DNA from: Allomuricauda sp.
Lineage (GTDB): Bacteria > Bacteroidota > Bacteroidia > Flavobacteriales > Flavobacteriaceae
Direction: 5' to 3'
Assembly (NCBI RefSeq): GCF_028280385.1
Contig: NZ_JANQLX010000003.1
Coordinates: 496,001-560,000 of the forward strand
Length of the DNA stretch: 64,000 nt
A program made the position numbers and the translations under genes. Shown here piece after piece: positions 1-7,912 of the stretch (the first letter of the stretch is position 1; every line of letters starts with the position of its first letter). The notes beneath the pieces are model-generated. The model was given only the letters and a program-made list of their open reading frames with translations. It had not been told where the DNA came from and made no database searches.

Positions 1-1
1 C

Positions 2-448
2 TCTGGCGGGGCATACACTTCAGTAGGTACTTACGACTTCAATGAGATGGTCAGTCTCATTACCGCACTTAGCGGGGAAACAAATTTGCCCGCGGATAAA
101 CTCTTGTATTCATTCGGGCTTTATCTCTTTGGGGGATTGGTGAAAACCCATCCTGAGGTGGTCTCCAGTTACAGAAATCCAATTGGGCTGCTTCAGAGCA
201 TTGAAGACCATATCCATATCCACGTTAGGAAGCTTTATCCCGATGCGGAACTTCCAGAATTCAAGATTCTTTCCAAAACCGATTCTTCCCTTGAAATGAT
301 CTATAGGTCAACACGCGGACTATATGCGTTGGCCCATGGGTTGATCGACAAGACCTTTGAACATTTCGGGAAAAAAGTAAATGTGGAGTATAAACTATTA
401 AATGAAAACGGCACAGAAGTCAAATTCACGATCATCCAAAACGGATAA
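2..448 (+). CDS. H-NOX (heme-NO/O2 binding) protein, 5' end outside window
   Basis: Gas sensor of the HNOB family; the frame is open to the left edge, so roughly 35-40 N-terminal residues are missing. Seen: a YTSVGTYDF block at the start, the proximal heme-ligand histidine (codon 215-217, in DHIHIH before YPDAELPEF, aligning with His105 of soluble guanylate cyclase beta1) and the heme-propionate motif YxSxR as YRSTR. Known for the family: NO (or O2) binding to ferrous heme controls a partner kinase or cyclase. The next gene starts inside this one (47 bp overlap), so translation is coupled and that kinase is the likely partner. NO versus O2 preference is not settled by what I can see. Confidence 0.93.
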   Translation, partial: SGGAYTSVGTYDFNEMVSLITALSGETNLPADKLLYSFGLYLFGGLVKTHPEVVSSYRNPIGLLQSIEDHIHIHVRKLYPDAELPEFKILSKTDSSLEMIYRSTRGLYALAHGLIDKTFEHFGKKVNVEYKLLNENGTEVKFTIIQNG

Positions 449-2822
449 GCCGGAGGTTTCCGTACTAAAGCGTGCCTTGGAAAGGGAAAAGAAAGCCCGG
501 AAGGCCGCAGAAAGTCTGTTGGAGACCAAGGCCAAGGAACTCTATGACGCTTCCCTTCACCTAAAGGAAGCCAATGGACGTTTGGAAAGCTTGCTCAATA
601 AAAAGGGCAACAGGATTGATAGTGCCTTTGTAAATATCATTGATCCCTATGTGGTCATGGACATGATGACCAATGTGATCAACATGAACGCCTCGGCCAA
701 GGAATTTCTGGGATATGACCATACCAAGGAAGAGGTTCAGCTTTCCACTCTGGTGCATCCGGATTATTGGGAATATACAGCGGAGTCCTTTCAAACCTTA
801 TTGCAAGTAGGGATCTTAAAGAATTATTCGGCCAAAATAGTCACCAAAAAGGGCGATGAGAAATTTGTGAATATCAACGCCAGCCTTATTTATGATGAAA
901 ATGGTGTTCCCATTGCAGCCCAGGGTGTCATTCGGGATATCACACAAGAAATGGAGATCCAAAAGCTTTTGGAGGATCAAAAAAAACAACAGGACATTAT
1001 TGTTGAAAACTCCTCTTTGGGCATTTTGTTGATCGTGGATGAAAAGATCATAAAAGCCAATAAATCCTTTGTGGAATTATTGGGCTACTCCGAAGTGGAA
1101 TTGAAAAAACTTTCCATGAACGATATCTCAACCCTGGAGGATAGTGATCTATACGATGATCTGTTGCGAAAGAGCTTGGAAGATGACACCAAAAAATTCT
1201 CCATTGTCAGGAAGTTCCGCAAGAAAAACGGCAAAACCCTTTATGGCAAAACATCCATGAGCTCAGTTTTGGACGCAAAAGGGAAGATTCAATACAGCGT
1301 GGCCATGATCGAGGACATTACCAAGGACAAGATTGCGGATGAAAAACTAAGAGCTTCCGAGGAACGTATGGCCACCTTGATCACAAACCTTCAAACCGGG
1401 ATTCTCTTTGAAGACCAAAACCGAAAAATTGCATTGACAAATCAAAAGTTCTGTGACCTTTTTGGTATTCCGGTCTCACCTGATTCGTTAAGGGGCGTGA
1501 ATTGTGAAGATGCCATCCACAAATACAAGCACCTGTTTTCCGAGCCAGAGGTGGCTTTGGCCAGAATCAACCATGTCATAGACAAAAAAGAGGTGGTCAT
1601 GGCAGATGAGATGGAGTTGTTGGATGGCCGCACCTTTGAACGGGATTATATCCCCCTATTCAACAATGGGGAATATCAGGGCCATTTATGGAGCTATAAC
1701 GACGTAACCCTAAGAAAAAACTATCGTAGAAACCTAGAGATCCAAAAAGAGAAATACGGGAGCATCATTGCCAATATGAACCTGGGATTAGTGGAAGTGG
1801 ACAACGATGAGAACATCCTGATGGTCAACCAGAGTTTCAGCGAAATGATCGGGATGCCCGTAGACCAACTGATTGGAAAAAATGCGAAGGATGTCATCCA
1901 TATTTTGGGGGATGATTGGGAGAAGGTACAATCCCATAACAAAAAAAGAAAAAAGGGAATTTCAGATTCCTACGAAGTGGCTGTTGAAGTGGCCAACGGT
2001 GATAAAAGATATTGGTTGATCAGTGGTGCCCCACGCTATGATGATGCTGGCAAAATTGTGGGATCCATAGGAATCCATTTGGACATAACCGAGCAAAAGA
2101 ACCTGGAACTTCAGAAAGAAATCCTTTTGGAAGAACTGGAGAGCAGTAACAAGGGACTTCAGGAATATGCCCATATTGTGTCGCACGATCTTAAATCCCC
2201 TTTGCGCAGTGTAAGTGCCCTGGCCTCTTGGATGTATGATGATTATAAGGACACCCTTGATGAAAATGGCAAGTACAACCTGAAGATGATGCAAGAGAAA
2301 ATTGAGGGCATGGACAAGTTGATCAGCGGAATCCTAAAATACTCCACAGTCAACAACGATGTACTGGACAACAAGGAGGTGGATGTCAACGAGGTGATCC
2401 AAGAGATCAAGGAGATCATTTACATCCCGGACCATGTAAGCATTAAAGCTGCAAGGAGCCTGCCCACCATCAAGGCGGACAAAACCAAAATACACCAATT
2501 GTTCCAGAATTTCTTGAGCAATGCGGTGGTAAACATAGATAAGAAAAAGGGATTGGTAGAGATTGACTATCAAGAATTTCCCTCGTACTGGCAATTCAGC
2601 ATCAAGGATAATGGTGTGGGGATACCAGAGGAATACCATGAGAAAATCTTTCAGATTTTTCAATCCATTGGTAACAAGGAGCGCTCCACAGGTATTGGTC
2701 TCTCCATAGTTAAAAAAATAATTGATAGGTATAAGGGCAAAGTGTGGCTGGAAAGTCAAATTGGCAAGGGCACCACCTTCTACTTCACCATTCAAAAAGA
2801 ATCTAAAAACAAAAAAGAATGA
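402..2822 (+). CDS. PAS-domain sensor histidine kinase, probable H-NOX partner
   Basis: Soluble multi-PAS histidine kinase of 806 residues with no membrane segment. N-terminal charged coiled coil (about residues 15-70), then four PAS-like repeats (roughly 72-185, 195-310, 315-435, 445-560, the first and last with clear PAC ends such as GVIRDITQ and GIHLDITEQ), a HisKA domain with the phospho-accepting His595 (in VSHDLKSP) and a C-terminal HATPase with the DNGVGIP and TGIGLSIVKK boxes. There is no receiver domain, so phosphate must leave in trans; Hpt and LytTR proteins are encoded downstream. The start at 402 lies inside the H-NOX gene; no better start is visible before the coiled coil. H-NOX partner kinases (HnoK type) are inhibited by NO-loaded H-NOX in other bacteria; the same sign here is only assumed. 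Confidence 0.92.
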   Translation: MKTAQKSNSRSSKTDKPEVSVLKRALEREKKARKAAESLLETKAKELYDASLHLKEANGRLESLLNKKGNRIDSAFVNIIDPYVVMDMMTNVINMNASAKEFLGYDHTKEEVQLSTLVHPDYWEYTAESFQTLLQVGILKNYSAKIVTKKGDEKFVNINASLIYDENGVPIAAQGVIRDITQEMEIQKLLEDQKKQQDIIVENSSLGILLIVDEKIIKANKSFVELLGYSEVELKKLSMNDISTLEDSDLYDDLLRKSLEDDTKKFSIVRKFRKKNGKTLYGKTSMSSVLDAKGKIQYSVAMIEDITKDKIADEKLRASEERMATLITNLQTGILFEDQNRKIALTNQKFCDLFGIPVSPDSLRGVNCEDAIHKYKHLFSEPEVALARINHVIDKKEVVMADEMELLDGRTFERDYIPLFNNGEYQGHLWSYNDVTLRKNYRRNLEIQKEKYGSIIANMNLGLVEVDNDENILMVNQSFSEMIGMPVDQLIGKNAKDVIHILGDDWEKVQSHNKKRKKGISDSYEVAVEVANGDKRYWLISGAPRYDDAGKIVGSIGIHLDITEQKNLELQKEILLEELESSNKGLQEYAHIVSHDLKSPLRSVSALASWMYDDYKDTLDENGKYNLKMMQEKIEGMDKLISGILKYSTVNNDVLDNKEVDVNEVIQEIKEIIYIPDHVSIKAARSLPTIKADKTKIHQLFQNFLSNAVVNIDKKKGLVEIDYQEFPSYWQFSIKDNGVGIPEEYHEKIFQIFQSIGNKERSTGIGLSIVKKIIDRYKGKVWLESQIGKGTTFYFTIQKESKNKKE

Positions 2823-3946
2823 AAGTAAATCAAGCTAAACGGTTAAAAGGTGGTGCTTGGGAATTTACCCAACAAGAACCTTTAAAGGAGCCATTGGTGC
2901 TCGTGTTCGGAGATCGATTCCTGCTAGAGGACGAAAACATATACCAGGAAATCAGGCAGCTTTACCCTGATGGGCATTTGGTCTTTGGATCTACCTCTGG
3001 GGAAATTATGGAAACCAATGTGTTTGAGGAAAGTATCACCATTACTGCCATTGAATTTGAACAGACCCGTTTTGACATCGTTAGTGAAAACATCAACGAC
3101 TTTGTGGACATTGAAAAGATGGGAGCCGCCATTTCCGGACAATTTAAACTTCAGGAACTGAATCACCTGTTCATAGTTTCGGATGGAAGTTTTGTAAATG
3201 GAAGTGGTCTTATTGAAGGCTTGGAATCCGTAGAGGGTTTCCGTGCTTCCATTACCGGGGGACTCTGCGGGGACGGTGCACGTTTTGAAAAGACGCTGAC
3301 CTCCTACAATGAAAACCCAAAACAGGGAGAGGTCATTGCCATTGGTCTATATGGAGAAGCCTTGGAAGTAAGTTATGCCAACTTCGGCGGATGGACCCCA
3401 TTTGGTCCGGAACGGACCATTACCAGATCGGAAGGGAATGTCCTGTATGAGATTGACGGGAAGCCTGCCTTGGATCTTTACAAAAAATATTTGGGGGATA
3501 AGGCCGATGAATTGCCACAGGCAGCACTGCTATATCCGCTAACCGTGCAGCAGAACGAGGAATCGGAACCTTTGGTGCGAACCATTCTTAACATTGATGA
3601 AGATCAAAACTCCATGATCTTGGCGGGCGATGTGCCCATGAATTCCAAGGTGCAATTGATGATGTCTACCATGGACGACATAGCCGAAGGAGCTTCCAAT
3701 GCCGCGGAATTGGCCATGCAAAACAGAAAGAAAAAACCCGAATTGGCCATTTTGGTGAGCTGTGTGGGAAGAAAATTGGTCTTGGACCAGCGAACAGAGG
3801 ATGAGATTGAGGAGGTAGCCGAAGTAATTGGCGGCCAGGCCAAGATAACCGGTTTCTATTCCTATGGTGAGATGGCACCCTTTGCAGGGAAGAATGAATG
3901 CCAATTGCACAATCAAACCATGACGCTAACCCTATTGAGCGAGTAG
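2819..3946 (+). CDS. FIST domain signal-transduction protein
   Basis: FIST N/FIST C protein of 375 residues. Seen: the N-terminal FIST_N core with HLVFGSTSGEI and the glycine-rich stretch FIVSDGSFVNGSGLIEGL and ITGGLCGDGARF, then FIST_C with a region of YGEMAPFAGKNECQLHNQT type near the end, which is the usual FIST C-terminus. The family is thought to bind small ligands such as amino acids and feed chemotaxis or two-component systems. The start codon overlaps the stop of the upstream kinase (ATGA), and the next kinase starts directly after its stop codon, so it belongs to the same transcript and probably gives a second input to the relay. No signal peptide. Confidence 0.92.
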   Translation: MKVNQAKRLKGGAWEFTQQEPLKEPLVLVFGDRFLLEDENIYQEIRQLYPDGHLVFGSTSGEIMETNVFEESITITAIEFEQTRFDIVSENINDFVDIEKMGAAISGQFKLQELNHLFIVSDGSFVNGSGLIEGLESVEGFRASITGGLCGDGARFEKTLTSYNENPKQGEVIAIGLYGEALEVSYANFGGWTPFGPERTITRSEGNVLYEIDGKPALDLYKKYLGDKADELPQAALLYPLTVQQNEESEPLVRTILNIDEDQNSMILAGDVPMNSKVQLMMSTMDDIAEGASNAAELAMQNRKKKPELAILVSCVGRKLVLDQRTEDEIEEVAEVIGGQAKITGFYSYGEMAPFAGKNECQLHNQTMTLTLLSE

Positions 3947-5005
3947 ATGCACACCCTGCTTAAAAGACAACTAAAGAAATTTATGCCCGGCGAGCTGGCG
4001 GAACATCCAGAAATGGAATCGTTCTTGGATGCCGTTAGCAAATCATATTCAGATTTTGATGCAAAACTGAAGATGATCCAAAGGGCCACGTCTTTAAGCT
4101 CGGAAGAATTATATGCGGCCAACCAACGCCTTAACAAAGAGGCAGGAAGCCAAAGAAAGGTGTTGGAGGCCCTTAGTAGGGCCGTGGCCTCCATGCAGGA
4201 CAAGACCAATGACCGCGTAAACGGTCTCATGGAATTCAATCCACAGAAATTGGTGGACGATATTGAAAAACAAGCGCATAAACTGGTAGAGATCACGGCG
4301 GAAAAGGACATGTTGCTCCGCAATCTGGAACAGCAGAACGAATCCTTGAACAACTACGCCCACATGGTTTCACACGACCTAAAATCCCCCATAAGAAATG
4401 TCCATTCCTTGGTGAGTTGGGTCTTTGAGGATTCCAAGCAAAGTTTTAAAAAGGAAAGTCGGGAAAATGTGGAGCTGATCTTCCAAAACTTGTCCAAAAT
4501 GGACAGTTTGATAGATGGGATATTAAGACATTCCACTATCGATTCCATCCAGGAAAGTGCAGCGGCCATAGACTTGTATTCGCTCATTGGCGAAATAGAA
4601 CGAACCATTTACGTTCCTGAGAACGTGACCATTATGAAGAGTAAAAACCTTCCCAAACTGTTCACGGGGAAATACAGGGTGGAACAGCTCTTTAAAAATT
4701 TAATGACCAATGCCATAACCGCAACAGAACATAAACAGGAAGGATGCATCAAAATAGATGTAAAAGAAGATCCGGAAGGATGGCTGTTCAGTGTTTCGGA
4801 CAATGGCAAGGGTATTCCCAAACATCTTCAAGATGGCATTTTTGGAATGTTCAAAAAGCTGGAAAACAATTCTGGAGCTACCGGTATTGGACTGGCCCTG
4901 GTCAAAAAGATAGTGAACTATTACAAAGGGGATATTTGGTTGTCCTCTGAGGAAGGGGTGGGGACCACCTTCTTCTTTACGATAAAAAATGAATACAATG
5001 GCTGA
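3947..5005 (+). CDS. Sensor histidine kinase
   Basis: Cytosolic histidine kinase of 352 residues. N-terminal 110 residues are helical and contain a predicted coiled coil but no recognisable sensor domain; HisKA follows with His143 in VSHDLKSP, then HATPase with DNGKGIP and TGIGLALVKK. The catalytic half closely resembles that of the larger kinase encoded at 402-2822 (same NYAH/EYAH-VSHDLKSP-R block and similar IYVPE/IYIPD segment), so the two look like paralogues. ATG follows the FIST stop without a gap. With no sensor of its own, it probably takes input from the FIST protein; this is inferred from position only. Confidence 0.9.
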   Translation: MHTLLKRQLKKFMPGELAEHPEMESFLDAVSKSYSDFDAKLKMIQRATSLSSEELYAANQRLNKEAGSQRKVLEALSRAVASMQDKTNDRVNGLMEFNPQKLVDDIEKQAHKLVEITAEKDMLLRNLEQQNESLNNYAHMVSHDLKSPIRNVHSLVSWVFEDSKQSFKKESRENVELIFQNLSKMDSLIDGILRHSTIDSIQESAAAIDLYSLIGEIERTIYVPENVTIMKSKNLPKLFTGKYRVEQLFKNLMTNAITATEHKQEGCIKIDVKEDPEGWLFSVSDNGKGIPKHLQDGIFGMFKKLENNSGATGIGLALVKKIVNYYKGDIWLSSEEGVGTTFFFTIKNEYNG

Positions 5006-5321
5006 AAGACCCAATCTTGATTATATAAAGGAAATCTCAGGGGGTAACGAGGAATTTGAAAAGAAGTTCCTGAACATTATCCAAACCGAATTTCCCAAGG
5101 AGATGAATGAATACATCCAGACTTTGGAAGCCAACGACTTGGAAGAATTGGCCAAAATTGTTCATAAGATCAAGCATAAGCTGGGAATTTTGGGCTTGAC
5201 CGATGGCTATAAACTGGCCATCAAATACGAAGAGGACCTAAAATATGGCAATATCAAACTCAAGGATGAGTTCAGGGAGATCTTACGGTCTGTAGAAGAA
5301 TTTATCCTAAAAATCGCGTAA
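4989..5321 (+). CDS. Hpt domain phosphotransfer protein
   Basis: Single-domain histidine phosphotransfer protein of 110 residues. The phospho-accepting histidine is His59, in VHKIKHKLGILGL, which matches the Hpt pattern HxxK followed by a glycine-containing helix. Stand-alone Hpt proteins shuttle phosphate between receivers. The start at 4989 overlaps the kinase gene by 17 bp; an in-frame ATG at 4998 would also fit. The LytTR regulator follows at once. Neither kinase in the operon has its own receiver domain, so either a receiver elsewhere feeds this Hpt or it works in reverse, draining the response regulator. Confidence 0.88.
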   Translation: MNTMAERPNLDYIKEISGGNEEFEKKFLNIIQTEFPKEMNEYIQTLEANDLEELAKIVHKIKHKLGILGLTDGYKLAIKYEEDLKYGNIKLKDEFREILRSVEEFILKIA

Positions 5322-5322
5322 G

Positions 5323-6027
5323 GTGAAATGTATAATTGTAGATGATGAAGCAAGCGCAAGGGCAATCATGCAAGAGCTCTGCCGCACCATTCCGGAAATG
5401 GAGGTGGTAGCGGAGTTCCCTAATGCCCTGGAAGCCTTAAAGTATGTAAAGGACCATCCGGTGGACCTCATTTTTCTGGATATCCACATGCCCAAACTTA
5501 CAGGGGTGGATTTTATTGAGACCGTTACCGATCCCCCGCAAATCGTGCTATCAACCTCGGACAAGGAATTTGCCATTGAAGCCTATGGATATGAATTTAT
5601 CTTGGATTACTTGGTGAAACCCATTTCGCCAGAAAGATTTCATAAATGCGCAATAAAAATACGTAATTTCTTCGAAAAGGAAATCGCGGCAAGGAACGGC
5701 ACAGCGATTTTGGAAGAAGAGGATCTCTATATCAACATCGACCGAAGATTGATCAAACTGAAATTTGGGGACATCCAACTCATAGAGGCCAAAGGCGACT
5801 ATATTGAAATCCAGACCAGGGATGAGCGGTATAGGGTACACTCAACGTTGAAAAAAATCAAGGAGAAACTTCCAGAATCCAAGTTCTTGCAGATTCATAG
5901 ATCTTACATCATCAATTTTTCGCAGATAGTGGACATACAAGACAATAGCGTCCTTATAGAACGCAATGTGATTCCCATCAGCCGTTCCAACAGACCGGAA
6001 TTGATGCAGCGGCTCAATCTGTTATAA
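5323..6027 (+). CDS. LytTR family response regulator
   Basis: Response regulator of 234 residues: receiver domain at 1-120 with acidic pocket VDDE and phospho-acceptor Asp53 (IFLDIHMP), conserved lysine in YLVKPIS, then a LytTR DNA-binding domain at about 135-234 (FLQIHRSYIINF and ISRSNRPEL are typical). The start is a GTG placed one base after the Hpt stop; no in-frame ATG is available without losing the first receiver strand. It is the only DNA-binding output of this operon. LytTR regulators bind direct-repeat sites and often control surface polysaccharide genes, which lie directly downstream here; its targets are not visible from sequence alone. Confidence 0.93.
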   Translation: MKCIIVDDEASARAIMQELCRTIPEMEVVAEFPNALEALKYVKDHPVDLIFLDIHMPKLTGVDFIETVTDPPQIVLSTSDKEFAIEAYGYEFILDYLVKPISPERFHKCAIKIRNFFEKEIAARNGTAILEEEDLYINIDRRLIKLKFGDIQLIEAKGDYIEIQTRDERYRVHSTLKKIKEKLPESKFLQIHRSYIINFSQIVDIQDNSVLIERNVIPISRSNRPELMQRLNLL

Positions 6028-6126
6028 AAGAAGGAAAAATACTACAATATTTAACTTCTTTTACGTTAAAATAGATAGGCACTTAATGAAAATGAAACAT
6101 AAAATAGCAATTCAAATATTTATTAT

Positions 6127-6429
6127 ATGTCATTGGAAATACGTGAAAACCGGGGAATTTTTGAAATATTAGGTAGGGTATCCTCCCAACAATTGGGTGC
6201 CTTGAACTCCTATTTTAATGCGGTAATGGAACAGGAAGATAGCATTGTGGTGAGTTTGGAAAAGGTGACCTATTTGGACATTTCCGCGGCTCGTTTCTTT
6301 GAAAAATTATATCAGAACTCGGCTAGGAACAACAAGGTGGTTTCCTTGATCGGCAGACAAAACAGCACGCTCATGGAAATTTTGAATACCACCAAGACCA
6401 ATTACATTCTGAGTCCTGACCGCATCTAA
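6127..6429 (+). CDS. STAS domain protein (anti-sigma factor antagonist-like)
   Basis: Single STAS domain of 100 residues. The central block VSLEKVTYLDISAARFF matches the STAS segment that carries the regulatory serine of SpoIIAA (DSS there, DIS here), so a phosphorylatable serine is kept. No RsbW/SpoIIAB-type kinase or PP2C phosphatase is encoded nearby. It follows the phosphorelay by 99 bp and precedes a glycosyltransferase by 21 bp, so it could be the first gene of the polysaccharide transcript. Role in partner switching is inferred from the fold only. Confidence 0.8.
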   Translation: MSLEIRENRGIFEILGRVSSQQLGALNSYFNAVMEQEDSIVVSLEKVTYLDISAARFFEKLYQNSARNNKVVSLIGRQNSTLMEILNTTKTNYILSPDRI

Positions 6430-6450
6430 GGAACCTCACAACCAAGTGCC

Positions 6451-7308
6451 ATGAAAGTTACCGACTACCAGCCATATTTTAAAACACGACCCCAAGCGTT
6501 GGGCGATGCAGATTTTAAACGGCTCACTTCCTATTTCGAGCTACTGAACCAGGTGGAAAAACCGGCAGTAAGCTTGATCATTCCCATCTATCGGGCGAAG
6601 GATACGTTGGTGGCCCATATAATATCACTTTCCAACCTAAAGACCATCATTCCTTATGAGGTGATCTTTGTGGAAAACAATGCAGATGAAGAAAGTCTTT
6701 CCATATTGGAACAACTGGGGGCCAAGGTAGTGAGCCAACCCAGACAGGGCATTACTTTTGCACGTCAAAAAGGACTCGAAGCAGCCAGGGGAGAGATCAT
6801 ATGTAGCATGGATCCCGACTCCATTTACGATCCCTATTACATTGATAAGATGGCCTTGCCCTTTTTTGTGGACAAAGAACTTGTGCTGTGCTATTCCGTA
6901 TCGCAAAGTTACGAGGAGGACTTTCAATTGTCGAATAAGATGCGATTACGAAACAGGCTGAAAGTAGCTTATTTCAGATGGAAACTTGCCCAAAAATTCA
7001 CCACCAAGATCAAGCATATCAGAGCGGTGTGTATGGCGGTAAGAAGAGAAACTTTGCTGACGGTAGGCTATGATACGGACCTTAGGGCAGTGTCTGGATG
7101 CGATGATGGAATTTTGGCCATGCGATTGCACAATCTGGGCAGCTTCAAGTATGTAAACATTGATGTTTTCACAGCCCTACCACCCAAAAGGGAACCCGGT
7201 AAACCCTTTCCTTTTTGCAATGCCCGATTCTTAAAAAAGGACGACCCACTCTTGCAGACCATTCACAAACTCGACATTGTGGAATCGGCTTCGGAACAAG
7301 GGTCCTAG
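6451..7308 (+). CDS. Family 2 glycosyltransferase, C-terminus probably frameshifted
   Basis: GT-A fold glycosyltransferase of 285 residues as read. Seen: nucleotide-binding start SLIIPIYRAKDTL, VIFVENNADEESL, and the metal-binding segment CSMDPDSIYDPYYI. It acts presumably in the cytosol on a lipid-linked sugar chain; donor unknown. The frame stops at TAG 7306-7308, but the +1 frame continues with protein-like sequence (VLESIKTLFTTNRRLYRTYL and on to a stop at 7400). One extra G in the GGG run at about 7299-7301 would join both frames into a protein of about 315 residues. This is either a real disruption of the last 30 residues or a sequence error. Catalytic residues are unaffected. Confidence 0.85.
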   Translation: MKVTDYQPYFKTRPQALGDADFKRLTSYFELLNQVEKPAVSLIIPIYRAKDTLVAHIISLSNLKTIIPYEVIFVENNADEESLSILEQLGAKVVSQPRQGITFARQKGLEAARGEIICSMDPDSIYDPYYIDKMALPFFVDKELVLCYSVSQSYEEDFQLSNKMRLRNRLKVAYFRWKLAQKFTTKIKHIRAVCMAVRRETLLTVGYDTDLRAVSGCDDGILAMRLHNLGSFKYVNIDVFTALPPKREPGKPFPFCNARFLKKDDPLLQTIHKLDIVESASEQGS

Positions 7309-7400
7309 AGTCCATTAAGACGCTATTCACAACCAATAGACGCTTGTATCGGACCTATCTTTCCAAAGGTGGGATTTTCCGCTATGCCGTACATCGATGA
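7302..7400 (+). other. Out-of-frame tail of the upstream glycosyltransferase
   Basis: About 30 codons in the frame shifted relative to 6451-7308. The encoded peptide is basic and typical of a membrane-contacting end of a glycosyltransferase (NRRLYRTYLSKGGIFRYAVH). It has no start codon or spacing of its own that would suggest an independent gene. Confidence 0.45.
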
Positions 7401-7528
7401 AGGGCCAAAATAGCTGACCTCCAATAAACAACCGCTTACAACATCCTCCTTTGGTTTTACAACATAGAATTATATAAAAGTAATATAAATCCTACTTTTC
7501 CTTTGTGTTTAGTACTACAATATAAAAA
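7401..7528 (+). promoter_or_regulatory. AT-rich leader before the receiver gene
   Basis: Intergenic stretch before the response regulator at 7529. It holds two TTACAACAT copies (7437-7445 and 7458-7466) and an AT-rich tract with CTTTTCCTTTGTG at about 7495-7507. A promoter here is likely because the gene downstream starts a run of closely packed polysaccharide genes, but no TAnnTTTG element with correct spacing is clear to me. Confidence 0.3.
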
Positions 7529-7903
7529 ATGAATATTATGAAAATTCTAGTTGTTGACGATAAGCAGTCCCTAAGCGAGCTGGTCTCCCAATTTTTAGGG
7601 CAACAGTATCAGGTGACCACCATGGAAGATGGATTGGCTGCCCTGGCCTGGATGCAAGAAGGAAACATTCCGGATCTGGTCATTACCGATCTTGAAATGC
7701 CAAATATGGATGGATTTGAGCTCATTCAAAAAATTAAGGAAAGTGGATATTTCTCCAACATCCCCATTATCGTGCTGAGTTGCAGGGATAGCAGTTCGGA
7801 CCGTATTGAATGTTTGAAGCTCGGAGCCGATGACTACTTGGTAAAACCATTTAATCCGGAGGAACTGTTGATTCGAGTGGAGAAATTATTGATTAGGGCA
7901 TAA
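7529..7903 (+). CDS. Single-domain response regulator (receiver only)
   Basis: CheY-like receiver of 124 residues with all key residues: VVDD (Asp10, Asp11), phospho-acceptor Asp54 in VITDLEMP, Ser in VLSCRD and Lys in YLVKPF. No output domain. It sits 9 bp before a gene that fuses a degenerate receiver to a sugar-phosphate transferase. I infer that it could pair with that pseudo-receiver or relay phosphate from the kinases upstream. An alternative start is the internal ATG three codons later (MKILVV). Confidence 0.92.
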   Translation: MNIMKILVVDDKQSLSELVSQFLGQQYQVTTMEDGLAALAWMQEGNIPDLVITDLEMPNMDGFELIQKIKESGYFSNIPIIVLSCRDSSSDRIECLKLGADDYLVKPFNPEELLIRVEKLLIRA

Positions 7904-7912
7904 GCAGAGATC

